A stretch of 45,829 bases of DNA from Candidatus Scalindua sp. (GCA_031316155.1 JALDRB010000019.1:1-45829), one strand, 5' to 3'; positions 1 through 7,896 are shown, counted from the stretch's first letter. The notes: generated by a model not told the origin, from the letters alone. A program made the numbers and translations.

Positions 1-852
1 TTCCACCCTGACAGAAGAGATGTCTTCACCAGCAATTTCTATCTGAGTGAGATTCTGCTCCCCTGCTTTCAGCCTTTCCGCTGCTCTCAGTACCGGCACG
101 TCTTGTGGATTTACTGAAAGGAGTTCCGCAACAATACGGTCAACGGCAATGCCATCTATTCCCCCGACAAGTAAAGAGACATCTCTCGGCAAACCTCCGG
201 TCGGCCCTGTTTTTTCCATGGCCATAACACTGTCAAGTATGGTAAACGAAGGCTTGACTATCTGATAATTGGCAATGAGCATGTCTGCGTACCACTCTAA
301 ATCATTCTTTGCCATGAAATGTCTCCACACTTTTCGTTTTCCGGTCACGCATCCGTACATGTTTTTAATACCGGCAGTAAAAAGCAACTGAACATGAGCC
401 TTCAGCTTGGGCAGGTTTATTATCACATCCACATCAAGCGCCCTGCTCGATACCGTCAATGAAAATTTTTTCCCTCCACACTCAACAGATACTCTACGCG
501 GTTTATTCATTTCGATTATGTCGATACCTAAGCTTTCAGCAACCTTATCCAGTCCTATGCGTCTTGTTATCTTTTTTATCGAACCAAAAGCCGGACTGTC
601 ACCTATTATGGGTACGGCGCCTGCTTCAAGAACCTTTCGAGCAACTGTTTCCACAACAACCGGGTGCGTTATCGCACACTTTCTCGGACTGCTCTCCATG
701 ATGAAGTTTGGTTTGAGGAGAACTTTTTCCCCTTTTTTCACAACACTTTCAATGCCGCCAAAATAAGAAAAAGTCTTATCTATTGCCTCACAAACCTCTT
801 TTTGAGAGTAGTTTGTACACTTTACTAATGATACCTTGTTTACGATTTCCAT
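1..852 (-). CDS. DUF362 domain protein (3' end beyond the window)
   Basis: The minus-strand frame is open from an ATG at 852 to base 1 (284 codons, no stop), so the C-terminus is missing. The start is preceded by GGAAG six bases upstream. The translation carries the DUF362 pattern: VLLKPNF near residue 40, THPVVVE near 64, GDSPAFGS near 83, INLPKLKAH near 133, a TAGIKNMYG segment, and KTGPTGG followed by ILDSVMAME-type residues. DUF362 proteins are thought to be iron-sulfur-linked, but their reaction is not established. There is no signal peptide, unlike the second DUF362 gene at 39413-40402. The gene stands alone, with two family B elements between it and the next minus-strand gene upstream. 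Confidence 0.8.
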   Translation of the reverse strand, partial: MEIVNKVSLVKCTNYSQKEVCEAIDKTFSYFGGIESVVKKGEKVLLKPNFIMESSPRKCAITHPVVVETVARKVLEAGAVPIIGDSPAFGSIKKITRRIGLDKVAESLGIDIIEMNKPRRVSVECGGKKFSLTVSSRALDVDVIINLPKLKAHVQLLFTAGIKNMYGCVTGKRKVWRHFMAKNDLEWYADMLIANYQIVKPSFTILDSVMAMEKTGPTGGLPRDVSLLVGGIDGIAVDRIVAELLSVNPQDVPVLRAAERLKAGEQNLTQIEIAGEDISSVRVE

Positions 853-1049
853 TATATCTTCCACTTGAATTTTAATATATACCAAATGATAATACGCTTA
901 TATTATTTAATAAAAACCTTCTTACAAAGAGACTATTTTCTTACGTTTTTCACTTTTTGTTCCTTATTATACTGTTTCGTTTCCGGAAACGGATACGAAA
1001 AATGTGTGCATATCATGAGCAAAATAATTTACCATAATTAACTATAGCG

Positions 1050-1191
1050 GAATTTCAAAATCATGTTTTATATGCGTTAGCACATACCCAAAATAGCGTT
1101 AAGCTGCGATATGGATGCGTTGCCCGCCCGGCCTACCGACCATTCGGACGAGGTAGCAATTTTGAAAGAGTTGGGCAGGATGCACTAACTC
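1050..1191 (-). repeat. Family B three-hairpin element, copy 1
   Basis: Read on the minus strand it starts GAGTTAGTGCATCCTGCCCA, forming hairpin 1 with a TCC loop. Then come TTTC, a long hairpin 2 with AAAATTGCTA against the TTAACGCTATTTT arm, and hairpin 3 (ATGTGC-TAAC-GCATAT) with an A-rich tail. A GC-rich insert (gcccgcccggcctaccgacc, from 1120) sits in the hairpin 2 loop. Together with copy 2 it fills most of the 465-base gap between 853 and 1317. Confidence 0.75.
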
Positions 1192-1214
1192 GATGTATAG
1201 AAAATTCAATATTT

Positions 1215-1317
1215 CATTATTTTTTGCGCTGGAGGCGCAAGTTCAAAATTCCGTAAAAACTGCCATGGACGGCAATTTTAGGAATTTTGGAAAAGTTAGC
1301 CAGGATGGCCTAACTTG
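1215..1317 (-). repeat. Family B three-hairpin element, copy 2
   Basis: On the minus strand it begins one base after the stop codon of the STAS-like gene. Hairpin 1 is AAGTTAGGCCA-TCC-TGGCTAACTT. Hairpin 2 pairs CAAAATTCC with GGAATTTTG, with an inner GCC/GGC. Hairpin 3 is TTGCGC-CTCCA-GCGCAA followed by A-rich sequence. The stem sequence differs almost completely from copy 1 while the fold and the TCC loop are the same. It probably acts as 3' UTR structure for the gene at 1318-1878 (inference). Confidence 0.75.
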
Positions 1318-1878
1318 TTATACACTCTTATAAACCCAAACTCTTACCCCATTCATTGTTTTTTCGGTTCTTTGCACGAGGCGTTTCTTATGAAGATTCA
1401 GGAGCCTTGTACCGCTGGTATTCGCCTCAAGATGCATTGTATCAGAGAGTTCCTTTGCCGTAATTCTCTCTTTTTCAAGAATTAAATCTAAGGTCTGTCT
1501 GAGATAATTATTGACACACCCAAGAAGGATTTTCCCCTCATTTTTCATATCGGCCATTACGGCAAGACCTTTTCTCTCCAGCGCGACCTCGATGTTTTCC
1601 TTCTGGTTTTCGTTAAGGCCCTTGAGTATAATATACTTATCGCCGTATTCCCCGCCAAGCAGGCGGGAGATGAGTTTTGCAACAACTTCATCGGCACAGG
1701 AGTAATCAATTATCCCTATCTTTGAAAAATCGAGGGCAACTACCGTCTTCTCCTCTTCCCGGGTAATATCCCTCTCTATGCGATCCCTGACCGTCTGTCC
1801 CGATGTTCTTGTTACGAGATCACAGGAACCATTCCTGAGCTCTTCTTTCACTATTTTATAAAGGTCATACTTAATCAT
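1318..1878 (-). CDS. STAS-like (DUF4325) / winged-helix regulatory protein
   Basis: 186 aa. The N-terminal half has the DUF4325-like pattern: a GQTVRDRI segment (27-34), then VVALDFSKIGIIDYSCADE (46-64), the strand-helix unit of anti-sigma-antagonist-like domains. Residues about 125-186 read as a winged helix-turn-helix (EKERITAKELSDTMHLEANT, ending RVWVYKS). DUF4325 proteins are usually paired with GHKL-ATPase proteins; one with its own STAS-like half is encoded at 10413-11294, about 8.5 kb away. The ATG overlaps the end of the upstream HepT-like frame by 8 bases (1871-1878), so it is translationally coupled to it. A switch or DNA-binding role is inferred. Confidence 0.6.
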   Translation of the reverse strand: MIKYDLYKIVKEELRNGSCDLVTRTSGQTVRDRIERDITREEEKTVVALDFSKIGIIDYSCADEVVAKLISRLLGGEYGDKYIILKGLNENQKENIEVALERKGLAVMADMKNEGKILLGCVNNYLRQTLDLILEKERITAKELSDTMHLEANTSGTRLLNLHKKRLVQRTEKTMNGVRVWVYKSV

Positions 1879-2152
1879 CAGTCTTTTTCTCAGGGAAAAT
1901 CCCTTTATCTACCATTCCACTGGCTATAGATTTATACTCCATAGAATATTCATGCCAGCCTTCATGTACCAGGATGTGTCTACCAACATCAAAAAGAGCT
2001 TCTAAAGACCTGCGTAGATAGCTTTCTACTGCTGCAACTTTGGTCTTGTCTTTAAGAAATTCTTCCTTTTGTGTTGATCCGAGATCTCTCATCTCTTTCA
2101 AGGCATCCTCTATAAAGGCAAGCCTCGATGTTATCATGGACTTATTCACCAT
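1871..2152 (-). CDS. HepT-like (DUF86) protein, C-terminally truncated
   Basis: 93 aa that follow the first two helices of DUF86/HepT proteins: SRLAFIEDALKEMRDLG, EEFLKDKTKVAAVESYLRRS, a DVGRHIL helix and a KGIFPEK turn. Family members are about 130-145 aa and carry the RNxxVH RNase motif after this point. Here the frame ends at KKTDD and the next gene begins, so the catalytic half is absent. No cognate MntA nucleotidyltransferase lies next to it. It overlaps the ERCC4 nuclease frame by 11 bases and the STAS-like frame by 8, giving a tight three-gene operon. It may be a decayed toxin or a retained helical adaptor; the sequence does not decide. Confidence 0.55.
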   Translation of the reverse strand: MVNKSMITSRLAFIEDALKEMRDLGSTQKEEFLKDKTKVAAVESYLRRSLEALFDVGRHILVHEGWHEYSMEYKSIASGMVDKGIFPEKKTDD

Positions 2153-2795
2153 AATTTTCTCCTATCCCTACAATCTTTCTTATCAGAGAGGCCTTTTTCC
2201 TTCCTATTCCCCCTACACCAGCCAGTTCACTTTCATCTGCTGTTATGGCTTTTTCGATACTGCCAAAGTGTTCGAGCATTCTGTTCGCTGTCTTTGGGCC
2301 TATTTGCGGAAGCCCCTGGAGGATATGAAGTTTGAGCCTTTTCAATCTCTTTGGTTTCCGTCCCAATCTTTTCACATACAGTGACTGATATTCAATATCC
2401 TGGATGCCCGCCATTGTAAGAAAATCGGCAGTGCCGTTTACATCTCTCGAAAGGATTACGGGAATATACCACACGGTTGATAAAGACGTAATCGCCCCTT
2501 TAATAGCCTGGGGATCCATAGCATATCCAGTGCGATAGAGGTCTCTCCCCTCGATGACTATGATTGGTTTTTCGGCAAATTTCTTTAACTTTGATGCCTG
2601 GGTAAAGAGTCTTCCATCAATTATGGAGATGATAAAGTCCTTTGTAGTTTTTCTCTCCACAACAATATGGCCATTGATAAGATAATCACCAAATGACAAC
2701 TTTTTTTCTTCTACTATTACGTCATTCCTGTTATATAAAACCTCCAATATCCCTGAGGGCTTCTCTCTATAATCAACCTCAATCCTTACGTCCAT
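2142..2795 (-). CDS. ERCC4/XPF-type nuclease with tandem helix-hairpin-helix
   Basis: 217 aa. Residues 1-130 form an ERCC4 nuclease domain with VDYRE (D8), GDY (36-38) and the signature VERKTTKDF (E47 R48 K49, D53) of XPF/Mus81/Hef nucleases. Residues 160-178 (LPQIGPKTANRMLEHFGS) and 190-208 (LAGVGGIGRKKASLIRKI) form the (HhH)2 DNA-binding domain. The layout matches the C-terminal half of archaeal Hef/XPF and lacks any helicase part. Such proteins cut branched DNA at 3' flaps or forks (family knowledge). They are uncommon in bacteria. It is the first gene of the operon with the HepT-like and STAS-like genes. Confidence 0.85.
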   Translation of the reverse strand: MDVRIEVDYREKPSGILEVLYNRNDVIVEEKKLSFGDYLINGHIVVERKTTKDFIISIIDGRLFTQASKLKKFAEKPIIVIEGRDLYRTGYAMDPQAIKGAITSLSTVWYIPVILSRDVNGTADFLTMAGIQDIEYQSLYVKRLGRKPKRLKRLKLHILQGLPQIGPKTANRMLEHFGSIEKAITADESELAGVGGIGRKKASLIRKIVGIGENYGE

Positions 2796-2847
2796 TTTAC
2801 CTATCCCAGGTACTACGGTAATTCTGATTCTTCAGTAAGAACGGGTC

Positions 2848-2873
2848 ATTCCCGCGGTCTGTTGAGCGGGAAT
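2848..2873. repeat. Short GC hairpin (attcccgc...gcgggaat)
   Basis: A perfect 8-bp stem, ATTCCCGC/GCGGGAAT, with a 10-base loop, followed by CCATTTC. This 'cattcccgc/gcgggaatcc' type of hairpin is a widely scattered intergenic repeat. It lies upstream of the ERCC4 gene start and may serve as a terminator for transcripts coming from the right. There is no clear T-run. Confidence 0.45.
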
Positions 2874-2900
2874 CCATTTCTACTGTATATTTTCCCAAGT

Positions 2901-2929
2901 CTCCGCGATCTCAGCGTCCTCTGCGTTAA
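2901..2929. repeat. 'ctctgcgttaa' dispersed phrase, copy 1
   Basis: Reads ctccgcgatctcagcgtcct then ctgcgttaa. It is closely related to the phrases at 3259-3286 (inverted) and 3490-3512. Phrases of this type are scattered in many bacterial genomes, often around GxxExxY genes (recollection, not tested here). Confidence 0.5.
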
Positions 2930-2947
2930 GCTGAACTTTTACAATAA

Positions 2948-3196
2948 CTATCCTTTTATCTTCTCGGCAAACTTCTTTTTTGTATCGGATGATAAATCAT
3001 CTCCGTAAAATCTCTTAAGGAGAGAAATCTTCATTTCTTTATCTGTGATTCCCGGATTATCTTTTGTGATAGACGCAATGACCATTTTTCTGGACATTTC
3101 ATACATCTCAAATCCCATCTTGAGCCTCTCTATACCGCTTTTTGCCATCATCATATTGAAAAACTTCACTTCTATTGCGGGAGAGGTATCTTTCAT
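2948..3196 (-). CDS. Conserved hypothetical protein (MKDTSPxIE type)
   Basis: 82 aa from the ATG at 3196, chosen because AGAAGG sits 7 bases upstream; an upstream ATG at 3250 has no such site and adds 18 unlikely residues. It starts MKDTSPAIEVKFFNMMMAKS, continues GIERLKMGFEMYEMSRKMV and ends with RFYGDDLSSDTKKKFAEKI. This pattern (mostly helical, 'SxxERLxMGxxM', 'FYGxD') recurs as a small conserved hypothetical in anammox and other genomes. Its function is unknown to me. It stands alone between dispersed phrases. Confidence 0.55.
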   Translation of the reverse strand: MKDTSPAIEVKFFNMMMAKSGIERLKMGFEMYEMSRKMVIASITKDNPGITDKEMKISLLKRFYGDDLSSDTKKKFAEKIKG

Positions 3197-3258
3197 TCTC
3201 TGACCTTCTGATAAAGCTCCACAACACCCAAATATACTGCCCACTATCAAATTTACCT

Positions 3259-3286
3259 AAACACCGAGGCGCAGAGACCGCAGAGA
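3259..3286. repeat. 'accgaggcgcagagaccgcagag' dispersed phrase
   Basis: Sequence aacaccgaggcgcagagacc followed by gcagag. It lies on one side of the GxxExxY remnant; the inverted partner phrase (cactctgcgtcctctgcgtt) is at 3490-3512. The two flank a roughly 230-base unit. Confidence 0.55.
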
Positions 3287-3344
3287 TTCTTAGGAAACTT
3301 ACTCCAAATTATTAACTACCCGAAAAATTACATCTCGCAATATT

Positions 3345-3449
3345 TCAAAGCGCATCTTCATAAACAGATTCCAAAAGTCCTGGACCTAAAATACGATGTA
3401 CTTCTATTGCAGCACCGATTATCTCCTCTGATATCTTGTTCTCATGCAC
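3345..3449 (-). pseudogene. GxxExxY protein remnant
   Basis: The minus strand encodes a 34-residue stretch, [20 protein letters not shown] then [14 protein letters not shown], followed by TGA. This is the hallmark N-terminal motif of the GxxExxY family (full proteins are about 125 aa). A shifted frame after the stop gives FEILRD, resembling the next family motif (YELRLR), so an indel followed by loss of the rest is likely. There is no good start codon, only a GTG at 3449. It is flanked by the 'ctctgcg' phrases. Together these explain the gap at 3197-3593. Confidence 0.7.
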
Positions 3450-3489
3450 AAAGAATTGCTCCCTTCTTATTTTACATTATCCTTTATAA

Positions 3490-3512
3490 CACTCTGCGTC
3501 CTCTGCGTTAAA
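3490..3512. repeat. 'ctctgcgtcctctgcgttaa' dispersed phrase, copy 2
   Basis: Sequence cactctgcgtcctctgcgtt then aaa. It is related to 2901-2929 and inverted relative to 3259-3286, bounding the GxxExxY remnant on its 5' side. Confidence 0.5.
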
Positions 3513-3593
3513 ATAAAAGACTACCAGCCCGACAAAGCCGTTCTGGCGGAAAGACTGAATTCACAAAGAAAATAAGAATTTCTTAATCCTGTT

Positions 3594-3881
3594 TTAAAGA
3601 AGTCTGTTTACAAGCTGCTCAAAATCGGTAATCTCCTGCCATCCATTTTGCTTAACTGCAACTTCACCATTCCAGTAATAATAAACATTCTCATTTACTT
3701 CCGAAGTATTGCCTTCACCATAATAATTTTTTAGATATTCTTTGATTTTATTCTCTATGTCTTCTTCATCCCTTGCATAAAAAGCCTTCTCAAAAGACTG
3801 CTCGTACTCGCCGCATACGAATTCAAAAGTTGCAAGATATAGTCTTTCATCATTTGAAGTTGTTACATTTGTTTCATACAT
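3594..3881 (-). CDS. Hypothetical protein, end of defence island
   Basis: 95 aa from the ATG at 3881 (MYETNVTTSNDERLYLATFE), chosen over an upstream ATG at 3911 because CTGGAAGG lies 7 bases before it. The protein is acidic, with FEKAFYARDEEDIENKIKEY (a helix), NVYYYWNGEVAVKQNGWQEI (strands) and a C-terminal DFEQLVNRLL. No catalytic motif or signal peptide is visible and I do not recognise a family. It is the last minus-strand gene downstream of the Z1 gene, 139 bases from it. Confidence 0.6.
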   Translation of the reverse strand: MYETNVTTSNDERLYLATFEFVCGEYEQSFEKAFYARDEEDIENKIKEYLKNYYGEGNTSEVNENVYYYWNGEVAVKQNGWQEITDFEQLVNRLL

Positions 3882-4020
3882 ATTATTACCTTCCAGTTCA
3901 CAAGCTCTCAAAGAAATTTCTACTGTTTTATTAGTTTCTTTTTTAAGTATTATACAGATATAGTTTTCCCAATATTCACTAATAAGTTTTTACCACTGAT
4001 GCAATGAAGACGGATACGGA

Positions 4021-5775
4021 TTATTCCGTCCTATAAAAAACAAAACCTTCTGGAAATTTTATATTCGGCACCCAAAGAGGTATATCATCCCAACCCAGCT
4101 TTTTTTCACCTGTTATTTTGTACAATGTTAAAGTGAGTCTGTCTTTGAATCTATCTCCAAGTTTTCTATCTGATTCTGACAACAAAGTTCCGGTGCCTTT
4201 GCTTATTTTTCTATCTTTGCGGATAATTATTATGCCTTTCTCCGTTTTATGAGTTTCTGCAAGCATTTTTACACAAGCTTTAAACCCCTGACTGTTCCAT
4301 TCTTCCGGTTGTTCACTATTCATTAAGCTTAATATTTCTGTTATTGTATCTAATTGACATTCAGAATAATTGTCATCTAGAAAATCATTCAAAATGGTAT
4401 CAATTCCTTTAATGGATTTATTAATAGGATAATTTGGGAAATAATTTACACCTCCAACAGTAATTATTAACGAATCTTTTTCTAAAATATTCTTTCGGGT
4501 AGGATTGACTCCCTCTGGTGTTACTATATTCAGATTATCTAATCCATTAATCATAATATGTTCAATCAAAGCGTTATTAGATTTATTTAAATTACTGAAT
4601 AATTTATGAAGTAACGGGGAAATAAATATTCTCATTAACGCAGGAATTCTGTCATAACCGAACATTCTGCAATGCTGCCAAAAAGTATCTGCTTGCGGTA
4701 TCTTAGCTTTACGGCTGTAATAAATAGTCTGCAAACTATTAAAGGTAACACCACGGCCTAAACTATTTCCGCCTATAATAACATTAATACCAATCTCATG
4801 TTCAGTATTTGAAGGACTGTCAGAATTCATCGTTATGATTTTTATTTTTTGAGCTGTAAGATTTTGATTAATAAAATCAAAGGATTTATCAAAATCATAT
4901 AAATCCGGCTGAGTCTTTTGTAGTTCAAGCCATATTTCCTTTAATTCGTCTTTTAAACAGTTTTCGTTGTCAGCAATAACCAATTGATTCAGGAACTCTC
5001 CAATTTTATTTGCTGCTATATTATGATCAGAGATGCGGACACTTGGGTGAATTAGAAAATTACAAACGTTGCTGATTTTGCTAAGAAAGATATGGGCACT
5101 TGTGACTAGAAATGTCAACAATGCTTTTGATAACCCCTGGGTTATATAATCTTCATCTGATTTTAGATTATCCAACTCATCTTCTTCAATTAATTTAATT
5201 ACATAAGATTGCGGGTCAGAATAAAAGAAATTACCGCCCAAATAGTTCTTCCCTGGTCTAAAATAATAAACAAACTGTGGTTTCCAGCCAGACAAAGAAG
5301 TCTGAAGAAGCAATGCCTGGGCTGTTGCAGTAACCTGCAGATAAATACTGCTTGTGGACATTTTTTTTATTTCTTGGATGTGAAGATTTATAGTACTTTG
5401 CTCTTGGTTGTTAATTTTGGTGTTCAAACTAGCGGCATCGCCTTCGTCATCAATAATGAACAATGGTCTGCCGGAAGATAAAAAACCAGATGAAGAAAGA
5501 TTATTCCTCCATCGCTCTAATACTTTATAGTTTTTCTTGAGTATTATCAGTACTGGTTTACGCATATTGTTCTGAGCAAACCTTAATTCATCGTTTTCGC
5601 TGATAATACAGAAAGTATCCAGTGTTGAAAGTGCACGTTTAAAAGTTTGTTCCTGAAGACGAACATTATCTGTAGTTAGAAGAATAAAAATGTCAAATCC
5701 TTCGTCAGCACTGGAAGAAATAATACCAAAAACTTGTCCTGTTTTTCCGCTTTGAACCTTCTCAAGTAAAAACAT
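4021..5775 (-). CDS. Z1-domain helicase-like ATPase of a restriction-type system
   Basis: 584 aa. It opens directly on a P-loop, KVQSGKTG (Walker A at 8-12), has a DDEGD Walker B/DEAD-like motif (109-113), a TATAQ motif III-like segment (149-153), the Z1 signature GGNSLGRGVT (335-344) and QHCRMFGYDR (367-376), an arginine-finger-like motif. An in-frame TAA lies just upstream of the ATG, so no N-terminal extension is possible. Z1 proteins are superfamily II helicase-like ATPases known from restriction-modification neighbourhoods with MORC/MutL-like ATPases, C5 methylases and Vsr nucleases. Here the methylase, Vsr and DUF3883 nuclease lie upstream on the same strand; no MORC/MutL ATPase is seen. 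It probably translocates DNA for restriction (inference). Confidence 0.85.
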   Translation of the reverse strand: MFLLEKVQSGKTGQVFGIISSSADEGFDIFILLTTDNVRLQEQTFKRALSTLDTFCIISENDELRFAQNNMRKPVLIILKKNYKVLERWRNNLSSSGFLSSGRPLFIIDDEGDAASLNTKINNQEQSTINLHIQEIKKMSTSSIYLQVTATAQALLLQTSLSGWKPQFVYYFRPGKNYLGGNFFYSDPQSYVIKLIEEDELDNLKSDEDYITQGLSKALLTFLVTSAHIFLSKISNVCNFLIHPSVRISDHNIAANKIGEFLNQLVIADNENCLKDELKEIWLELQKTQPDLYDFDKSFDFINQNLTAQKIKIITMNSDSPSNTEHEIGINVIIGGNSLGRGVTFNSLQTIYYSRKAKIPQADTFWQHCRMFGYDRIPALMRIFISPLLHKLFSNLNKSNNALIEHIMINGLDNLNIVTPEGVNPTRKNILEKDSLIITVGGVNYFPNYPINKSIKGIDTILNDFLDDNYSECQLDTITEILSLMNSEQPEEWNSQGFKACVKMLAETHKTEKGIIIIRKDRKISKGTGTLLSESDRKLGDRFKDRLTLTLYKITGEKKLGWDDIPLWVPNIKFPEGFVFYRTE

Positions 5776-5823
5776 TGTATAATTAACTTATAAGAAATAT
5801 TTCAATAACATATCTTCTTAAAT

Positions 5824-6027
5824 TTATTTTTCTTTGAAATAGCTAAAGTCCCAATCAATAGAATCTGCAGATTGCCATTTGTTGTTTAAAAAAACTTCAA
5901 AATCATCCTCAGTTATCCATCTGTAAGGCAATGGTTCTTTATCAGAATAATATGTATCCCCAACTGGCACAGATAAATCTGCAATTATTAAATCTTTTCT
6001 AATGTAAGCAACTTTGTGTTCTACCAT
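5824..6027 (-). CDS. Small hypothetical protein of the Z1 island
   Basis: 67 aa (MVEHKVAYIRKDLIIADLSV ... WDFSYFKEK). The start overlaps the end of the DUF3883 nuclease by 7 bases and it is followed by the Z1 gene after 48 bases, so it is part of the operon. It is rich in aromatic and acidic residues (DTYYSD, PLPYRWITEDDFEVFLNN). No known motif is seen. It could be an accessory subunit of the nuclease; this is context only. Confidence 0.65.
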   Translation of the reverse strand: MVEHKVAYIRKDLIIADLSVPVGDTYYSDKEPLPYRWITEDDFEVFLNNKWQSADSIDWDFSYFKEK

Positions 6028-6794
6028 TTAATATTCTCCGAATAATAATTTATTTGAGTTGAAACAATTGCATTTTCAGTTAGTTTAAGATTATTTATAG
6101 GGTCTTCAATAGTAGTAATTTTTGGAGATTCAACCAAATTACTAACAACTACAATAAAATATTTATTTTTATATTCAAAAGCTTTTTCATACTCATTTTT
6201 TGTGATCCGAATGCTTCCAGCAGTTTGCCGAACTCCTTTCACCTCAGCAAGGAAAAAGGAGTTATCAACTTCTATTTGAAAATCATAACCATCACCAAAT
6301 AAACGTGCGTCTAGAATAATTCCGTTTTCAAATATATTTAAAGAGTTATAGTTGTGATAAAAATACAATTCTGCTTCTATACCAGTTTCTTGCAACTGTT
6401 TAAATTTAGATTTTACTACGGGACTAACCTTTTTCTCAAAAAGCACATCAATCTTAAAATCTTTATTTATATACATTTTTACTATGTCGGAAAACGACTG
6501 AACGTTTTCATTTCCAAAAAGACTATCGATAAAAAGTTTTCGGCTAATATATTGGTTCTTACGCTGCCACCACCCCCTTCTATCGTTATCAAAAAAAGGA
6601 TCAAGCATATCTTGTCTATTTTTAACTGCACCAACGGTATCACAAATTCCAAGATTTACAATATACTCATAAAATGCTGTTTTTGTCTCAAAATTGAACT
6701 GTTTTACAAATTCATTATCAAATTTAGCTAATCCATATCCAAGTAAATTCAATAATTCATAATTCGCATGTTTTCTGCTATCTGTTTTTTTCAT
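6021..6794 (-). CDS. DUF3883-type PD-(D/E)XK nuclease
   Basis: 257 aa. The C-terminal half (about 155-235) has the nuclease core: RLFGDGYDFQIE with D171, then FFLAEVKG with E184 and K186, followed by IRITKNEYEKAFEY, the 'ITxxE...A' helix of DUF3883 domains. The N-terminal 130 residues are helical with a WWQRKNQY segment and may recognise DNA or a partner. It lies 60 bases downstream of the truncated methyltransferase and overlaps the 67-aa gene. It is most likely the restriction nuclease of the Z1/Dcm/Vsr system. All three predicted catalytic residues are present, so the gene looks intact although its methylase does not. Confidence 0.75.
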   Translation of the reverse strand: MKKTDSRKHANYELLNLLGYGLAKFDNEFVKQFNFETKTAFYEYIVNLGICDTVGAVKNRQDMLDPFFDNDRRGWWQRKNQYISRKLFIDSLFGNENVQSFSDIVKMYINKDFKIDVLFEKKVSPVVKSKFKQLQETGIEAELYFYHNYNSLNIFENGIILDARLFGDGYDFQIEVDNSFFLAEVKGVRQTAGSIRITKNEYEKAFEYKNKYFIVVVSNLVESPKITTIEDPINNLKLTENAIVSTQINYYSENIKW

Positions 6795-6854
6795 GCTATA
6801 TACCTATTGGATTTTCCAAAATATTCATTCTTCAATAATTAGTTCAAGTCTTTC

Positions 6855-7517
6855 TTATGTTCTAAAAGAAATATTCATGTGCTCATTATTATGCAGTATC
6901 TTTTCAGCATCTTTTAAGGCTTCTCCTGCAGTCATGTAAGGTTTGTCCGTTTTCGGTCCGCAAATTGGATAAGGATGTGTAAAATTATATCCAGTGTCCA
7001 ATCTGATACCTACAATTAATACTCTTTCTCTAAATTGCGGTACACCATATTCTGCAAAATTATAAAGCTGTATTTTAATTAAATACCCCGGCCCGATTTC
7101 AGCAAAATCTTTAATAATTTGTTCAATAGCCTGCTTTTTATTTGCGGTTAAAAGACTCTTCACATTTTCAGCAACAAATGCTTTTGGTTTTTTAGCATCA
7201 ATGAACCTTAAGAAACTTTTATATAGATTTCCTCTATCTCCGTTTAATCCCGGCTGTTTCCATATAACAGAAAAGTCTTGGCATGGAAAACCTCCTAGAA
7301 TTAAATCACATTCAGGAATAGTATTGTCAGCATAAGGGTCAATTTCTTCGATATTTTTTTCTGTTATTATTTTACCGAAATTACGTTCAAATGTTTTTGT
7401 CGCCTGAGCATCTAGGTCGTTTGCCCAAATAGTTTTATAGCCCACTTCGTGAAACCCTAAATCAAAACCTCCGCAGCCTGAAAATAGAGAAATAATTTTA
7501 GGCTTGATTTTCTCCAT
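6855..7517 (-). pseudogene. Dcm-type C5-cytosine methyltransferase lacking TRD and motifs IX-X
   Basis: 220 aa from the ATG at 7517, preceded by AAAGGA at 8 bases. Catalytic motifs are present: SLFSGCGGFDLG (I), GGFPCQDFS (IV, catalytic Cys), ENV (VI) and QFRERVLIVGIR (VIII). Family enzymes are 320-420 aa; this one stops after motif VIII at SFRT-TAA. In the same frame past the TAA comes ERLELI, resembling the family's 'ERLxxIPxGG' segment, then TGA. Only about 60 bases separate it from the next gene, so the target-recognition domain is deleted, not merely frameshifted. Stand-alone methylation is therefore unlikely. It starts one base after vsr ends. Confidence 0.8.
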
Positions 7518-7518
7518 A

Positions 7519-7896
7519 TTAAGCATCCTTTAGCATTTGTCTTTTGAATTTATTTATTACAGGTCCCATTTTTTTTGTTTGGCATTCCCAAATAACATAA
7601 ATATTAAATCCCAATTCTTGTAATTTTTTTTTGTGTTTCCTGTCGCGTTGGACATTTTTAGCTAATTTCCCTTTCCAGTATGCAAGATTAGATTTCGGCA
7701 AATTACTTCTTTTGCATCCTTTGTGAGCATGCCAAAAACACCCATGGATAAAAATGACAGTTTTATATTTAGGTAAACCAATATCAGGTTTTCCTGGCAA
7801 ATCTTTTCTATGCAGTCTAAATCTGAATCCTGCTCCGTGCAGTGCTGAACGAACTACTATCTCCGGTTTCGTATTCTTGGAAGCAATTCTGCTCAT
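7519..7896 (-). CDS. vsr: Vsr (very-short-patch repair) endonuclease, 5' frameshift
   Basis: 125 aa from MSRIASKNTKPE, with PGKPDIGLP (catalytic Asp 38) and FIHGCFWHAHKGC (zinc/active site), ending WECQTKKMGPV. Vsr nicks T:G mismatches that arise by deamination at Dcm sites; in defence islands it is part of C5-methylase systems. The usual N-terminal helix (SWN before MSRI) is encoded just upstream from an ATG at 7931 (MDHIDKKK), but lies one base out of frame because of a run of eight A (minus strand). Nine would join them. So it is either an N-terminally shortened protein, a decayed gene or a sequencing slip. It is followed directly by the methyltransferase. Confidence 0.85.
   Translation of the reverse strand: MSRIASKNTKPEIVVRSALHGAGFRFRLHRKDLPGKPDIGLPKYKTVIFIHGCFWHAHKGCKRSNLPKSNLAYWKGKLAKNVQRDRKHKKKLQELGFNIYVIWECQTKKMGPVINKFKRQMLKDA

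Noticed and set aside
407..766. Plus-strand frames in the first 800 bases
   Set aside because: They are antisense to the DUF362 gene, whose minus-strand frame shows clear family motifs.
1656..1676. GC hairpin ccccgccaagcaggcggg inside the STAS-like gene as another P2 insertion
   Set aside because: It is short, the encoded residues (RLLGGEYGD) fit the domain, and no extra length is evident.
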